Source of the DNA: Brachypterus glaber
Lineage: Eukaryota > Arthropoda > Insecta > Coleoptera > Kateretidae
Length of the DNA stretch: 64,000 nt
Assembly: GCA_958510825.1 (NCBI GenBank)
Contig: OY294051.1
Span: 30,445,667-30,509,666, forward strand
Direction of reading: 5' to 3'
Below the pieces are notes generated by a model that did no database searches, was not told where the DNA came from, and worked only from the letters and a program-made list of their open reading frames with translations. The translations under genes and the position numbers were made by a program. Positions 11,478-22,315 of this stretch are shown one piece after another (position 1 is the first letter of the stretch; each line of letters begins with the position of its first letter).

Positions 11478-11552
11478 GCCATCTTTTATGATGTGCCTTG
11501 TGTATTTTTGTTTTGCCATCTTCTATGATGTGCCTAGAGTATTTTTATATTA
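11478..11552 (+). repeat. Two tandem copies of a 37-bp unit
   Basis: GCCATCTTTTATGATGTGCC at 11478 recurs as GCCATCTTCTATGATGTGCC at 11515, each followed by a (T/A)G(T/A)GTATTTTT tail. Upstream, 11400-11476 is unusually GC-rich for this window, with no feature recognised. Confidence 0.7.
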
Positions 11553-12933
11553 ATGTTTTATGTACAAGTTAAAGTGACCCATATGGTTATTAATCGTGTG
11601 AATTTTAAGTTAATAATAATGGACGTTTGAAGATAATTTTTTTGTTTGTTTGTTTGTTTTTAATGATAACTTTTTATATTAGCGTGAAAATTACTACAGT
11701 AGTAATTTATCAGTGATAGTGCTCAAGTCAGGATACATATCCGATTAGTACTTGCGCACTGGAAACATCATAATTACATAGAGAAACCCTGGTTAATTAT
11801 TCGGAAGAAAAAGACGAAATAAATAGAGAGAAATTGTATTCAAAATGGATGCCACCTGTGTTGGTCACTCGCGCAGAATTTAAGCCCTATCCCCTGCTCT
11901 AAATCATTGAAAGATATATGTTGTGTGATATGAGCTATTACTAATAGACTTTTAATACTTGGTCATCGATATCTAATTGATTCATTTAATTCATAATATT
12001 ATAAGTTAAATTGAATTCCCAGTAATTAATTAGTACAATTTTAAACCTAATCCGTCAATTAAAATATTTCTATAATATATTTATATAAATAAACGTCGTT
12101 TGCTAAGGTGACTGGATTTTTATCAAATACTGTTCTAGATAACTCGATAAATAATTCATATGATTTATTTACTGGCAATATATCGCTACAAATTGCTCTT
12201 TTGATATTCTATGCTATTTTGCATTAATATAATAAAATAATCACATTTCCATTTGAAATTTACACACTCTCCATAAGGGTATTTAAAAAAAACACGATAT
12301 TTGGAAAATTGAAGCACCCCTCATGTCATGTAAAATGTCATAGCAAGATTCTGAACCCAATTTAAGCTCAAAAAATGAAATACACTTGAAATTGGCACGA
12401 TTTATTTATAAAAGGGAGGGTTAATATTTCACTTTAGCACAAAATTTTATTGTATTGAGTAATTTACAAGTGTAAATTAACTACTCAAAAAGATTTAATT
12501 AGACGTTTCAATAGGCAAATAACGAAAATAATAAATATTTATGTCTAATTTGCTGATGAATAAATAAACAATAATAATAAATTAATTGTTATAGTTTCTT
12601 ACAAAATTAAGTATGTTATATAATATCGTGTATCAATTGAAAGTCATTTATAAAAACTTTCTTTAAAATAATAACAGATGACAAGTAATACTTTTATAAT
12701 TTCATCGTTATATAATTTTTAATTTCTCTCTCTTTCTCTCTCTCCTCTTTCGTTCTTTAAAAACTATTGTCAATGTCTGCACCTTAAAACAATAGGAGGT
12801 AGAAAAAACAACTTAATTTTTATTTAATAGGCAGTTTAAAGCTAACAGGCTCCTCTCAACAAAACGTTTATTTTGTAATTTAAAAGCCATAAACAAAATG
12901 ATTTTACATCTAGCCCATGAATTTTAGACAACA
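11553..12933. other. AT-rich non-coding stretch
   Basis: No gene or bounded element seen. There is a short CT-rich run (CTCTCTCTTTCTCTCTCTCC) around 12726-12750. Confidence 0.35.
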
Positions 12934-13606
12934 TTAAGGGGGTTTTCTGCCTTCAAATTTTAAAAATATATTTTTTAAACATTTTTTTTATTATCATTTT
13001 CATATCATTTTGTAGGTATGTTTATTTATATTCAAAGAATACATAAAAAATTGATTTTTAATAAAAGTGCCATTTATTGGACTCAATTTTTTTTGAAAAA
13101 AACATCAAAAAGCGGTGGTCACCATGATTTTGGCCGTTTGGATGGACTGAAAAAAAAAAACAGAACGGGAAATTATTCAGTATTAAAGTGTCTATAACCC
13201 GAACTAGAAGAATTTTTTTTGGCAAAAAAATAACAAAATGGCGTACGTTTTTGTTTGAAAATGTTCGAAAATTTTTAAACGAAAACGTCCGCCATTTCGT
13301 TTTTTTTTTGGCGAAACAATTTTATTCTAGTTCGGGCTATAGCGACTTCAATACTGAATAATATCCCATTTTATTTTTTTTCAGTCCTTCCAAATTGCCG
13401 GAATCATGGCGACCACCGTTTTTTGATGTTTTTTTTCAAAAAAAAAACTTTAGCCAATAATGGCACTTTAAAAATCTATTTTTTTTATTCTTTGAATACA
13501 AATAAACCTACCTACAAAATTTCACAATGATTTTTTTTTCTTTCTTTATAAAAAAATGTTTAAAAAAGGATTATTTTTAAAATTTGAAATCAGAAAGGCC
13601 CCTTAA
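12934..13606. mobile_element. TTAA-bounded foldback element, copy 1 (full length)
   Basis: Inverted arms run from TTAAGGGGGTTTTCTGCC (12934) to GGCCCCTTAA (13606). Inside, paired blocks include TGCCATTTATTGG with CCAATAATGGCA, GCGGTGGTCACCATGATT with ATCATGGCGACCACCG, and ACCCGAACTAGAAGAA with its inverse. The centre is TTCGAAAA-rich. Relatives are at 32578-32918 and 62522-62965. No transposase. The TTAA could be the TSD (piggyBac-like) or part of the end. Confidence 0.75.
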
Positions 13607-13666
13607 GATCTTAATTTTGATGAAGGAGGTTTTTCATATTTTTGTGGTCCCCCAAATAAGGGTAGA

Positions 13667-14429
13667 TTAGGGGCTGTCCATATATTACGTAACGCGCCTA
13701 TGGGGGGGGAGGGGGTCAGATAAATTGTTACAGTTTGTGACAGGGGGGAGGTCTAGGTAAACGTTACGTAACGGAATTTAATAAATTTAATGTTTATTTC
13801 CTAAGCTTGGCAGATGTATTTTTATTTCAACATAAATTACTATTTAGTGACCCATAATTGCCCTTTTCACACAAAAATTGATGAAACTATGCATATTTAA
13901 ATAATATTGTAATCAGTAAAAAAACTGTTGACATTGATATTAAAAAAAAATCTTACGGTCCTGTCTTGCGTGATCTTGCCGATGAATCATCGGGATGATA
14001 CATTTTCGCGCGGAATGTGTTCTCACAGAACACCAATGTGTGTACTATTTTGTTTACCTGTGCATAAACAATATACGTGTTATATGTGACATTTAGTGTA
14101 AAAAGAGGTACCTAGTATTTTTTCCCTGTGTGATATTGATTATGAATATTTTTTTAAAGTTTGAGTGTTTTTTTCCTTTAAGTACATTAAGTGCTATATT
14201 TATTATTATAATAAATATGTATCATTTTTACATTGTCTTTTTACCGTCTTGTATTATGCGGAATTCTGTATCAAGATATGTTAGAAAAAAAAATACAAAT
14301 TTTTATATTGTTACGCGTTACACAGGGGGGAGGGGGGGTGTTGGTAAATGTGACAGTTTGTTACACATGGGGGGGAGGGGATAATTTTTTTTGAAAAATT
14401 GCGTTACGTAATATATGGACAGCCCCTTA
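13667..14429. mobile_element. PIF/Harbinger-like non-autonomous element with TTA TSD
   Basis: The perfect 26-bp inverted ends begin GGGGCTGTCCATATATTACG (13670-13695 and 14401-14426). TTA lies directly outside both (13667-13669, 14427-14429). A 3-bp TTA/TAA duplication with GGG-starting ends is the mark of the PIF/Harbinger superfamily. Near both ends are G-runs followed by GTGACAGTTTGTTAC-like words. The 757-bp interior has no transposase-like frame. The perfect ends suggest fairly recent activity. A fragment lies at 2191-2425. Confidence 0.8.
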
Positions 14430-14486
14430 CTGATAAGCAAATGTCGAATACGATTTTCTCGAAAATGACTCCAATGATTTTGTTCG

Positions 14487-14645
14487 TACAACCAAACGTT
14501 GTTGTAACAACTTTGAGGTATATAATACCTTTTTTACGATTATTCTAAAACATTATAACTTTATATTAAATACACTATTAAAATTGTAGATTCATATTAT
14601 TTAATAATACAACAACGTTGTTGTAGTTTTTTGAGGAAGGATGAT
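14487..14645 (-). mobile_element. Fragment of the CACTGATA-type MITE
   Basis: Words such as ACAACAACGTTGTTGTA, ATTCATATTATTTAATAATA and TCTAAAACATTATAAC match the reverse complement of about 25868-26035, the right part of the MITE at 25377-26057. The terminal CACTGATA is not present. Confidence 0.6.
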
Positions 14646-14713
14646 TAATAAAGATGGCGGCAATCAGCTGATTCTAATAAATGTTTTACCAAAATATTGA
14701 AAGTAGGCAGTTT

Positions 14714-14790
14714 GGGAACGTTCAAGTATTACGTAACGCAAATTTTGATAATTTTGGACCCCCACCCCCCTCCTTGTAACGCTATTTTCC
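14714..14790 (+). mobile_element. Left-end fragment of a Harbinger-like element
   Basis: GGGAACGTTCAAGTATTACG at 14714 equals the first bases of the palindromic element at 53574, then diverges to a C-run (GACCCCCACCCCCC). No partner end was found nearby. Confidence 0.6.
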
Positions 14791-15002
14791 TATACCATTA
14801 ACATGGGCGTAAAACTCCAAAATATACATAGTAACGACGCGACGTTACTTTTTTTTCTATATTTATATGTACTTTTAATAAACTTCGCAACTTGTAAGTT
14901 TTTTGTAATTTCATTAACAACAGTCGACAAGAGTTAAAGGGGAAAGCTGTAGACTACATAGTGTATTCCCAATGGCTGGTATAGGGGGTCCCATTTACTA
15001 AT

Positions 15003-15097
15003 CTACTGCCGTGCTAAGCTGAAAGGTCCTTTCTACATAGGTTTTACATATACAGATAGGAGCTTTCAGCTTAGAAAGGCAGTCTAGTGATGTGCAC
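15003..15097. repeat. Palindrome with AAGCTGAAAG/CTTTCAGCTT arms
   Basis: CTACTGCCGTGCTAAGCTGA on the left is answered by CAGCTTAGAAAGGCAGTCTAG on the right, with paired GGTCCT/AGGAGC words inside. Probably a small MITE; no TSD assigned. Confidence 0.5.
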
Positions 15098-15173
15098 TAA
15101 ATTACCATGACCCGCTTAGGCCTTAACTAAAGTTAATATATTAAGTTAGGTACTTATTAAAAAATAACATGCA

Positions 15174-15480
15174 CTGAAAAAAATTACGTTCTTGGCTCAA
15201 AGTAGTCAACACTCTTGGCAGTTATTCTTTTAGCTTAAAAGATGTGTATCTTCAAATAAAAGTATTTTTTTTGTCCCAAGAAAAGTGTCGCTTTTGAAAT
15301 ATTTTTAAAATTTTCTTGGACCTGGCGCATTTGAGGCAAAAACCATTTGTCTTGTTTTAAGATTGTTAAATATTAAATAATTTTAAATACTCTGGCCCAA
15401 GACTTTTTCTTTTGAGACAAGATCACTTGCATTTCACACAAGATCAAAGAATTTTAAGTTAAAGAATCAGAAAGATCTTG
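15174..15480. mobile_element. Possible MITE starting CACTGAAAAAAATTACG
   Basis: The left end CACTGAAAAAAATTACG resembles other TA-CAC-type ends in this window, and the body has many CAAG/CTTG words (TCTTGGCTCAAAG, GGCCCAAGACTTTTTC) like the family at 30583-31028. A possible right end is CTTTTTCTCAGTG at about 15584-15596, but that lies inside an exon-like frame, so the boundary is uncertain. Confidence 0.35.
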
Positions 15481-15484
15481 GCAA

Positions 15485-15817
15485 GTGAATTATATTTTCA
15501 TGTTAAGAGAAGGCGCTTTTGGACGTATTCAAGAGTGCGAAGCATTTGGCCTGATTTCATATGCCATTACCGCAAAGGATCCTTTTTCTCAGTGTGTTAT
15601 TGCTGGTACAAATGGAGCAGTGGAAGTAGATAAAAGTTCTACAATAAGTGCTGAAGACTTACGAAAGTTCGCCACGCCAGGAATTCTACAAAACTTTATT
15701 TATAATACTCCTTTTAAACTTCTCAAATTACACGTTTTTTTAAGTTTTACTATAGGGATTTATAATATATGCATACGCGATATCGTAGACAAACCTTTTA
15801 TAAAAGTTTCATGGTAG
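15485..15817 (+). CDS. Exon-like open frame, product not recognised
   Basis: An uninterrupted frame of 110 codons. The part from about 15505 to 15705 has clearly higher GC and more balanced codon use than the surrounding AT-rich DNA, and reads like ordinary protein (for example AKDPFSQCVIAGTNGAVEV and SSTISAEDLRKFATPG). After residue 75 the translation becomes AT-driven (FKLLKLHVFLSF), as expected on leaving a coding segment. TTTTCATGTTAAG near 15505 could serve as a splice acceptor, and no strong donor was identified. The first ATG has no special support. I do not recognise the family. It may be a host exon, a captured gene fragment or a decayed transposase piece. Confidence 0.35.
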   Translation: MNYIFMLREGAFGRIQECEAFGLISYAITAKDPFSQCVIAGTNGAVEVDKSSTISAEDLRKFATPGILQNFIYNTPFKLLKLHVFLSFTIGIYNICIRDIVDKPFIKVSW

Positions 15818-15935
15818 TTGCGTTGAGAAATCACAATGTAGCCTTCTTTTTTTATACATTGTTATCACAGAAAAACGTTTTATAGAAGTTGCATAGTGGT
15901 TGCGCTGAAAAGTCACAATGTATCCCTTTTTAAAA
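15790..15935 (+). repeat. Two tandem copies of a unit of about 82 bp
   Basis: The unit beginning AAACCTTTTATAAAAGTTTC recurs as AAACGTTTTATAGAAGTTGC, each followed by a GTTGCG, GA(A/G)A and TCACAATGTA series. Confidence 0.6.
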
Positions 15936-16761
15936 ATTCTTCAGGATATTTGCAACCTCACGTCTTTAGTGGGAAGTTAATTATTTTTCCAATGTGTTAT
16001 AGTTAATTAAAAAACAAATTAATATTACTTCTTTTCGTGTACTTAATTAGAATAATTATTATTTTATGAGATTTACATAATTAGTTATTGTTTGATAAAT
16101 TTTATAGCACGGAGTGAACAATCCGAACCACTTTACCACTTTGTTTTACAGTTAAATATGTCTTTTAATGTTCGTCTCCGTTAACGTAGGCATCTTTTTC
16201 TGTAACATTTCATTTTAGCAGAATAGACTGAAGTTAAAAAGGGATAATAAAAAAATGGATACCGTGGGGTAAATTACTATGGGAAGTGCGTGTATAAACT
16301 TTTGGAAGTCTTTCAAAAATCTTTATAAATCCTAAAAATGTCAAGAAAAAATCGATAATCTTGTTTGGACTTTTCTAAGATTTTTGATAAATGTCAAATA
16401 TCTTTAAAAAGCCTATTTTTTATGCCGTAAATCGCGGAAGTCGTGAAAAACTCCTGAAAGTCTGTGTAGTATAAATATTTTGTAAAGGTTTACCCCCCCC
16501 CATTTCTGTAAATTCTGGATAAAGTGTTTGGTGGTTCCTGAATGACAGACCTATCAGTAAACCCAAAATGGCTAGACTAGTTCCTTCAGCCACATGGGGA
16601 TTTTTTTTTAAATCTAGCAGGACAAAAATAGCAAAACAAACTTTTAAATAAACGGATTATAGTATTACTATCTGAAAATAAACTGTTTAAGTTTAATAAA
16701 ATGACTGAGGAAAGTCCTTGGATGTTACACGTTTATATTTTTATAGAGCTTAAAGTCGGCA
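15936..16761. other. AT-rich non-coding stretch
   Basis: No gene. 16290-16490 has repeated AAATCTTT/GGAAGTC words loosely shared with 24700-24910, and a C-run near 16492. Probably an old dispersed repeat. Confidence 0.35.
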
Positions 16762-17589
16762 TATACCGGGTGTTTTTTTTAACCTAGAAACTTTCAAATA
16801 TCTCGAATACTATGCATTTTAGAAAAAAAAATATAAGACAAAATTTGTTTATTTTAATGGTGGAAACAAAATGGCGTATTTATTTTTTACGGATATTTAC
16901 GTTTTCAAGGTCATTTCAAGGTCAACTTTGTTTTTTTAACTACAAACATATATTTTTTTTACTGTTATTTAATTCCCCTCAAAAAAATAAAAAACTTTTT
17001 TTGATCGGACTTTTAGTTGCAGAGATAACACAACCACATAAAATTAAAAAAGTTGCATCTCCGACGAACTTGACTAGTCCCTCTGTATTTTGAGCCGCTG
17101 AATCTGAATCTGAGGTCGCAATTTGAAAGTTAGCTCCCATTTTCAACAGAACCTCAAAAAAACATACTTTTCGCAATGATATGATATGTTTTTTGAGGTT
17201 ATGGTAAAAATGAGAGCTAACTTTTAAATTTCGACCTCAGATTCGGATTCAGAGGCTCAAAATACATAGGAATTGACTAGTCAAGTCCGTCGGAGAAGCA
17301 ACTTTTTTAATTTTGTGTGGCTGTGTTACCTCTGCAAAAAAAGTTTTTTACAGAAGATTTTTATTTTTTTGAGGGGAATTAAATAACAGTAAAAAAATAT
17401 ATGTTTGTACTTAAAAAAACAAAGTTGACCTTGAAATGACCTTGAAAACGTAAATATCCGTAAAAAATAAATACGCCAATTTGTTTCCACCATTAAAATT
17501 AACAAATTTTGTCCGACATTTTTTTTTCTAAAATGCAATAGTATTCAAGATATTTGAAAGTTTCAGGTTAAAAAAAAACACCCGGTATA
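16762..17589. mobile_element. 824-bp foldback MITE with TACCGGGTG ends
   Basis: The two halves are near-complete inverted copies from TACCGGGTGTTTTTTTTAAC (16764) to CACCCGGTA (17587), flanked by TA. Paired blocks include CTCGAATACTATGCATTTTA, GGTGGAAACAAA and TGACTAGTC. Each arm carries two TCAAGGTCA words in tandem (16905 and 16916; 17426 and 17437). The centre has a GAGGTCG and GCTGAATC cassette. No transposase. A truncated relative lies at 57809-57882. Confidence 0.8.
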
Positions 17590-18009
17590 AGCAAGTTAAA
17601 AAAAATCTGTTTTTGTAGGCTGCATTGAGTGGTACAGTACGGATCTTTAAAAGTAATATTAGGCTTAGTGTCCTATACATTATTAAGATCAACGTATGCA
17701 CTTTAAATCGCGGGCTTTATTTTTTATTTAACGAAATTATATTAACTTTGATATTAACTTTTATTTTACTTGACAAATTTATCAAAATATTCTATTTTGC
17801 TTGATCTAAAATTTGTTTTTTGTTGATTTCGCTTATAAATGTTTAACTCTCGGATAGCGTATTTACAACTCTTTAAAACCATACTAAATTTGGCCGCTAA
17901 AAGTTTTCAATTTTTGTTTATACGCTTTTATTATACATATGCGTGTGGTCGAGCAAAAAGTATATTAGCGTCAAAAGATAGATTTTAAAGTTATGCTTTT
18001 ACATTGGCC
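17590..18009. other. AT-rich non-coding stretch
   Basis: Nothing recognised apart from the lead-in to the tandem array at 18010. Confidence 0.35.
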
Positions 18010-18310
18010 CAAAATCGGTATCCAGGGGTTTTCGGGGTCAAAGATTACAAATTTTTGGTTAAAATTAAAAAAAAAAAAATGGCGGCGTGAATATGGCGGA
18101 CGACTTGTGCCATTTTTGGCCGATTCGAAACAAAATCGGTATCAGAGGGTTTTTGGGGTCGCAGATTAAGAATTTTTGCTGAAATTTAAAACTTCACTAT
18201 GGCGGCGCCAATATGGCGAATTTTGGCATTTATGAACCATGCTGACTCAAAATCGGTATATACGGATTTTTTGGGTCGTATATTACGACTTTTTGGTCAA
18301 AATTTAAAAA
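18010..18310 (+). repeat. Three tandem units of about 120 bp with CAAAATCGGTAT
   Basis: Units start at 18010, 18131 and 18248 with CAAAATCGGTAT, followed by a GGGGTTTTYGGGGTC-type block, AATTTTTGGT and, in the first two, ATGGCGGCG and AATATGGCG. Similar GGTTTTTGGGGTC blocks occur at 45610-45860, and GCTGAGT/AGCCTCAAA units at 46951-47160. Confidence 0.75.
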
Positions 18311-18327
18311 TTTACTTTTTTTTAGAT

Positions 18328-18557
18328 TTTTTATTAAAATTTACAATATTCAAACCCTAAAAATTGGGCCCTTAAGCTTAAGATTTTTAAAATTATTTTT
18401 TCCGTTATTAGCAGGTTATTTAGAGTTGGTTTTATTTTTTCTATATTTTCTATATTTTTTTATTAAAATTTACACATTTTAACCCCTTAAAAATTGCCCC
18501 CTTAAGATTAAGATTTTTTAAACTATTTTTATCGTTATCAACAGATTATTTTAAGTT
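18328..18557 (+). repeat. Two tandem units of about 130 bp
   Basis: TTATTAAAATTTACA, AACCCYTWAAAAATTG, CCCTTAAG, ATTAAGATTTTT and CGTTAT occur in the same order in 18328-18428 and 18457-18557. Confidence 0.7.
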
Positions 18558-18787
18558 AATAATTAAATTTTTAGAATTTTGTCCATCTAGAAATTCAATT
18601 TGCCCCACTGTAAGCCGTCTTGAGTAAACTCACAATATTTGACTTTTCTGTGTTTAACTAACTATTGCATATTGCATATCACTATCATCGAAATTTTTGA
18701 CCTTTTGGTTTCCTGCAGTAAATTTTATTTTGCTGCTGTGCTCGACCTACACCATCCAACTGTGCTGACACCCATACAAAAAGATTG

Positions 18788-18830
18788 TATCTGGAGTACC
18801 TATCTGGTGTACCTATCTGGTGTACCTATG
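18788..18830 (+). repeat. 13-bp minisatellite, three units
   Basis: TATCTGGAGTACC, TATCTGGTGTACC and TATCTGGTGTACC stand head to tail, followed by a decayed fourth unit, TATGTGGG. Confidence 0.75.
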
Positions 18831-18834
18831 TGGG

Positions 18835-19739
18835 AATATATTAAATATTTTAACTTAAAATCCTATTTATATTTTTCTGATGTAGTAACTGTTTTTATTT
18901 ATCTTTTAAACAATTAAAATAATTTTTATTTATATTTTATCTTTTAAACAATTAATTTAAATATTAAGAAGTAATGATAACTATTTTTTAATTTCTGAGT
19001 TAAAAAAAAAATGCTTACAAATAAAAATGGTTTGAAGATACCAGATACAGCAGTTTTGTTTCTTGATTAATTTTGTTTTTTTTGTTCCTCTAGTAAATTG
19101 CTGATATTTTACAGGTTTTAGTCAGATTTTGGTACATTAACAGTATCGCTGTTTAAAAAAATCTTTTAAACCCCGATAAAAAGCTCTCTAAACCGTTTTC
19201 TTGAGATGAGTTTCTTATTTTTCTTTCCACATATTTAAATAAGAATTCTCTGAACAGATAACTGTGCAAATCGTGTAAAAACGGCGAATGTGGAGGTTAA
19301 AATACTTAAGATTGAATCTTAAGTTAGTAAATTGGCCAATAAATATAATCATGCGACTTTAAAACGATGTCATTAGTGATAGGCTTTAAATAGAACCATA
19401 AACTTCTAGATATATAGATATAAAAATAATAAAACAATTCTGTTTTTAATTTAATATAAATCTTAATTTTATAGTATAGATACCAATTAAGAGATGCCAT
19501 AAGTTAATACATTATAAAAACAGTGAACGTACATTTAATAATAATCAGTATCCGTAGCTCATATTATAAGTCTTAAAACCCCAAAAAATTGAATTATTTT
19601 GTTTTTTAGCATCACATCCCAAGCGAGTCGCTGGCAGCGACATCAAAATAAAATATATTTATTGTGTTAGCAAAAAACCGCCTGATGGAAACGTTTATTT
19701 TTGTCCTCCCCTAACCCGGCAAAACCATGCTTTTGTGTC
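18835..19739. other. AT-rich non-coding stretch
   Basis: No gene or bounded repeat found on either strand. Confidence 0.35.
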
Positions 19740-19821
19740 GCTGCAAAGACGTCAAAACGGGTTATCACCTTGTGTAGGAATCCTAGAATGAAGGTGATAA
19801 TCCGGTTTGACGTCTCTGCAG
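19740..19821. repeat. Inverted pair around GACGTC
   Basis: GCTGCAAAGACGTCAAAACG followed by GGTTATCACC is mirrored by GGTGATAATCCGG and TTTGACGTCTCTGCAG. The arms are about 29 bp with a 23-bp loop. Confidence 0.6.
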
Positions 19822-20789
19822 TGACGAAAAAGCCTATTTTTCTGGGCTAAGTGAAAATAGTTATTTATAGTACAAGGGCGAAAAGTTAAATTTTTGATAG
19901 AGTACCTACGAAATTAAAATTTAACTTTTTGCCCGTGTGTTATACAATATTTTTTATTCGATTGTTACTAATTATAATAAATTGTTAATTTATATTTAAT
20001 TTCTAAATTACAAAAGATATTTCTTTTTACTGTATTATTACCTATCTAGTTATCCATGACAAATCGCTATCCAGTCCAATCCCTAAAAAAGTAGTTGAAT
20101 TGTTTCTTTAGTCTGCGGGTTCATTTTCAAATTAGCTTAGGGTTTTGATTAATTTGTGTTAAAATGGGTTTGTTATAAAAATATTAATACTTCTGAAACC
20201 ATTCTATAATTATATTTCAATCTTATAAATATTGAAATTGATTTATTTATTAGAAATACCTTTAAAATTATATTTTTGGCGAAAGCGCAACTTTTTTCCT
20301 TATGGATGGCCCCCTCACCCTTAAAGTGAAATAAATCCGCCTTTGGGTGATAATCCGGTTTGACGTCTCTGCAGCAACGAAAAAGCCTATTTTTTCCGGG
20401 CTAGGTGAAAATAGTTATTTATAGTACAAGGGCGAAAAGTTCAATTTTTGATAGAGTACCTACGAAATCAAAATTTAACTTTTTGCCTGTGTGTTATACA
20501 ATATTTTTTATTACTAATTATAATAAATTGTTAATTTATATTTAATTCTAAATTACAAAAAATATTTATTTTTACTGTATTATTACCTATCTAGTTATTC
20601 ATGACAAATTGCTATCCAGTCCAATCGCTAAAAAAATAATTGAATTTTTTCTTTAGACTGCGCTTTCATTTTCAAATTAGCTTAGTGTTTTGATTAATTT
20701 GTGTTAAAATGTGTTTGTTATAAAAGTATTAATACTTCTGAAACCATTCTATAATTATTTTTTAATATTATAAATATTGAAATTGATTT
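19793..20789 (+). repeat. Direct duplication of a segment of about 450 bp
   Basis: 19793-20243 and 20346-20789 match nearly throughout (GGTGATAATCCGGTTTGACG, TAGTACAAGGGCGAAAAGTT, CTATCCAGTCCAATC and others), offset by 553 bp. Each copy contains a hairpin of GGGCGAAAAGTT with AACTTTTTGCC. The segment between (20244-20345) is present once. Confidence 0.8.
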
Positions 20790-20830
20790 TGCAATTGTGT
20801 TTATGATTTATTTTGGTGGATGAATCCGTA

Positions 20831-20983
20831 TTAAGGCATATCCAGAAACTTGCATAAGAACATAAAACATAAGAATGCGATGCCGTGATTGGCTTACAAG
20901 ATACATGGCGACACATCAAGCCAATCACGGCATCGCATTGTTATGTACTCTGTTGTTATGTGAGCCTGTGAATATGCCTTTAA
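20831..20983. mobile_element. TTAA-bounded palindromic MITE
   Basis: Ends TTAAGGCATATCCAG and, inverted, TTAAAGGCATATTCACAG. The core is a strong stem: AATGCGATGCCGTGATTGGC with GCCAATCACGGCATCGCATT. About 150 bp, no coding. Confidence 0.7.
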
Positions 20984-21318
20984 GGTTAACCATATGTTGT
21001 TGAGGTTATGTTATAGAAGAAATTTTTATTTATTTGAAATTATGATAATACCTGTATCTGGACAAAAGTCCAAACAAAAGGTCATATTTCTTTACAAATA
21101 CTACCTAAAATATCTATTTAAAAAAGCTTAAAAATAACAAATTTTAATTAGCGGGCCAAAAAACTTTTTGGCCCTATGGCCACAGAGTCCAACTTTTCGT
21201 CCGCAAAACATAAACAAAAAGGGTCGCTCTTAGAATCAATCGAATAAAAAATATTTAACTAGGTTAAAATTTATTTTATTTTAGTCAAACTTCACGTGTG
21301 ATAAAATTTTTTATTACT
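20984..21318. other. AT-rich stretch with one short perfect hairpin
   Basis: GGGCCAAAAA and TTTTTGGCCC (21153-21174) form a 10-bp stem with a 2-nt loop. Nothing else was recognised. Confidence 0.4.
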
Positions 21319-21353
21319 GCAGTTTTGTTAACTATTTACGTTAACATCATCAG
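21319..21353 (-). mobile_element. Penelope-like 3' end or hammerhead-like module
   Basis: On the minus strand: CTGATGAT, then GTTAAC, a 7-nt loop and GTTAAC, then AAAAC. This is the CTGATGA / stem / (G)AAAC layout of hammerhead-type cores found in Penelope-like elements, with A in place of the first G of GAAA. The similar modules at 43195 and 54799 strengthen it. No reverse transcriptase frame is adjacent. Confidence 0.35.
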
Positions 21354-21677
21354 ATACTACTAATATTATAAAAACATTTTAAAAAGTTAGAATTTACATT
21401 AAAATTAAAGAATTATACAATTTAAACACAATTTAAAACTTAAAAAATAGTAATAAACAAATTAAAAATGACATTGGAACAAAACATGGATGAATTTCCA
21501 GATTATGTAAAAAATATTTTTTGCTGGGCTAGGCGAGAAAAAATATAAAGTTTCCATTAGGTGGCGCTTTGCTAAATTAACATTAGATTTTTTTTACTGT
21601 ATATCAAAAAGCTATTAAATTACTATAATGAAGTAAAACACGTTAAAAAATCAAGTAAATTTTCACTATACTTACTT

Positions 21678-21920
21678 CACGGATAGAATAATAGCGTTAT
21701 TAATACAACAACATAGTGTTATATATGCGCCAACCACAAATTGTACTATAGTATAGTACTAACTATGACATAAGATAACATTTGTTGTTGTATTTATTAC
21801 AATTGTATGTTGTTTACCTCTTGATTCTACAACTGGTTGTTGTATCGTATAACATATTTATGTTATAATATATTACAAAATATGATTGGCGCCTATATTA
21901 CTACAACATTTTTATCAGTG
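21678..21920. mobile_element. CACTGATA-type MITE (243 bp)
   Basis: The right end is CACTGATAAAAATGTTGTAG (minus strand, from 21920). The left end is the diverged CACGGATAGAATAATAGCG at 21678. TATATGCGCCAACC and GGCGCCTATA form inner inverted blocks, and the same TATATGCGCCAACC stands in the MITE at 25377. TA at the flanks is not preserved. Confidence 0.55.
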
Positions 21921-22315
21921 TTTTACCTTTATAATTCACGGTACAAATCTTCGAACGTTTACTAGATTTCATTAGAAATTTTTACAAATAAATCTTGTCA
22001 ATCAGTATTAGCTTATTCATATAAACTAGAGCACGTTAGTTATTTTTTCGGGCGATTTGGAATTTAGAAATTTAAATCTTAAGTATTTAATTATAGTGTA
22101 TAACACACAGATACATAAAAAGTGGTTCTTCTTGGTTACACCCTAGCCATTTATGTATTAATTAGTAATCAGCCTTGCTAAATGTAAATTGCAATTAATT
22201 TTTTCGTGAAAACTAATTTATCAGTTACCTTGGAGACAATTAATTTAATGTCAAATCAAAACTTATCATATTTGACGTGGGTGACTTTGGTTTACTTAAA
22301 ATTATTTTAATAAAT
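21921..22315. other. AT-rich non-coding stretch
   Basis: Nothing recognised. Confidence 0.35.

Noticed and set aside
15485..15540. EGAFGRI at the start of the exon-like frame suggested a protein-kinase glycine loop
   Set aside because: The first glycine of the loop is missing, and nothing downstream resembles the kinase VAIK, HRD or DFG motifs.
16812..17538. Two near-identical peptides on opposite strands (MHFRKKN...)
   Set aside because: They are the same stretch read from each arm of the 16764-17587 palindrome, not a gene family.
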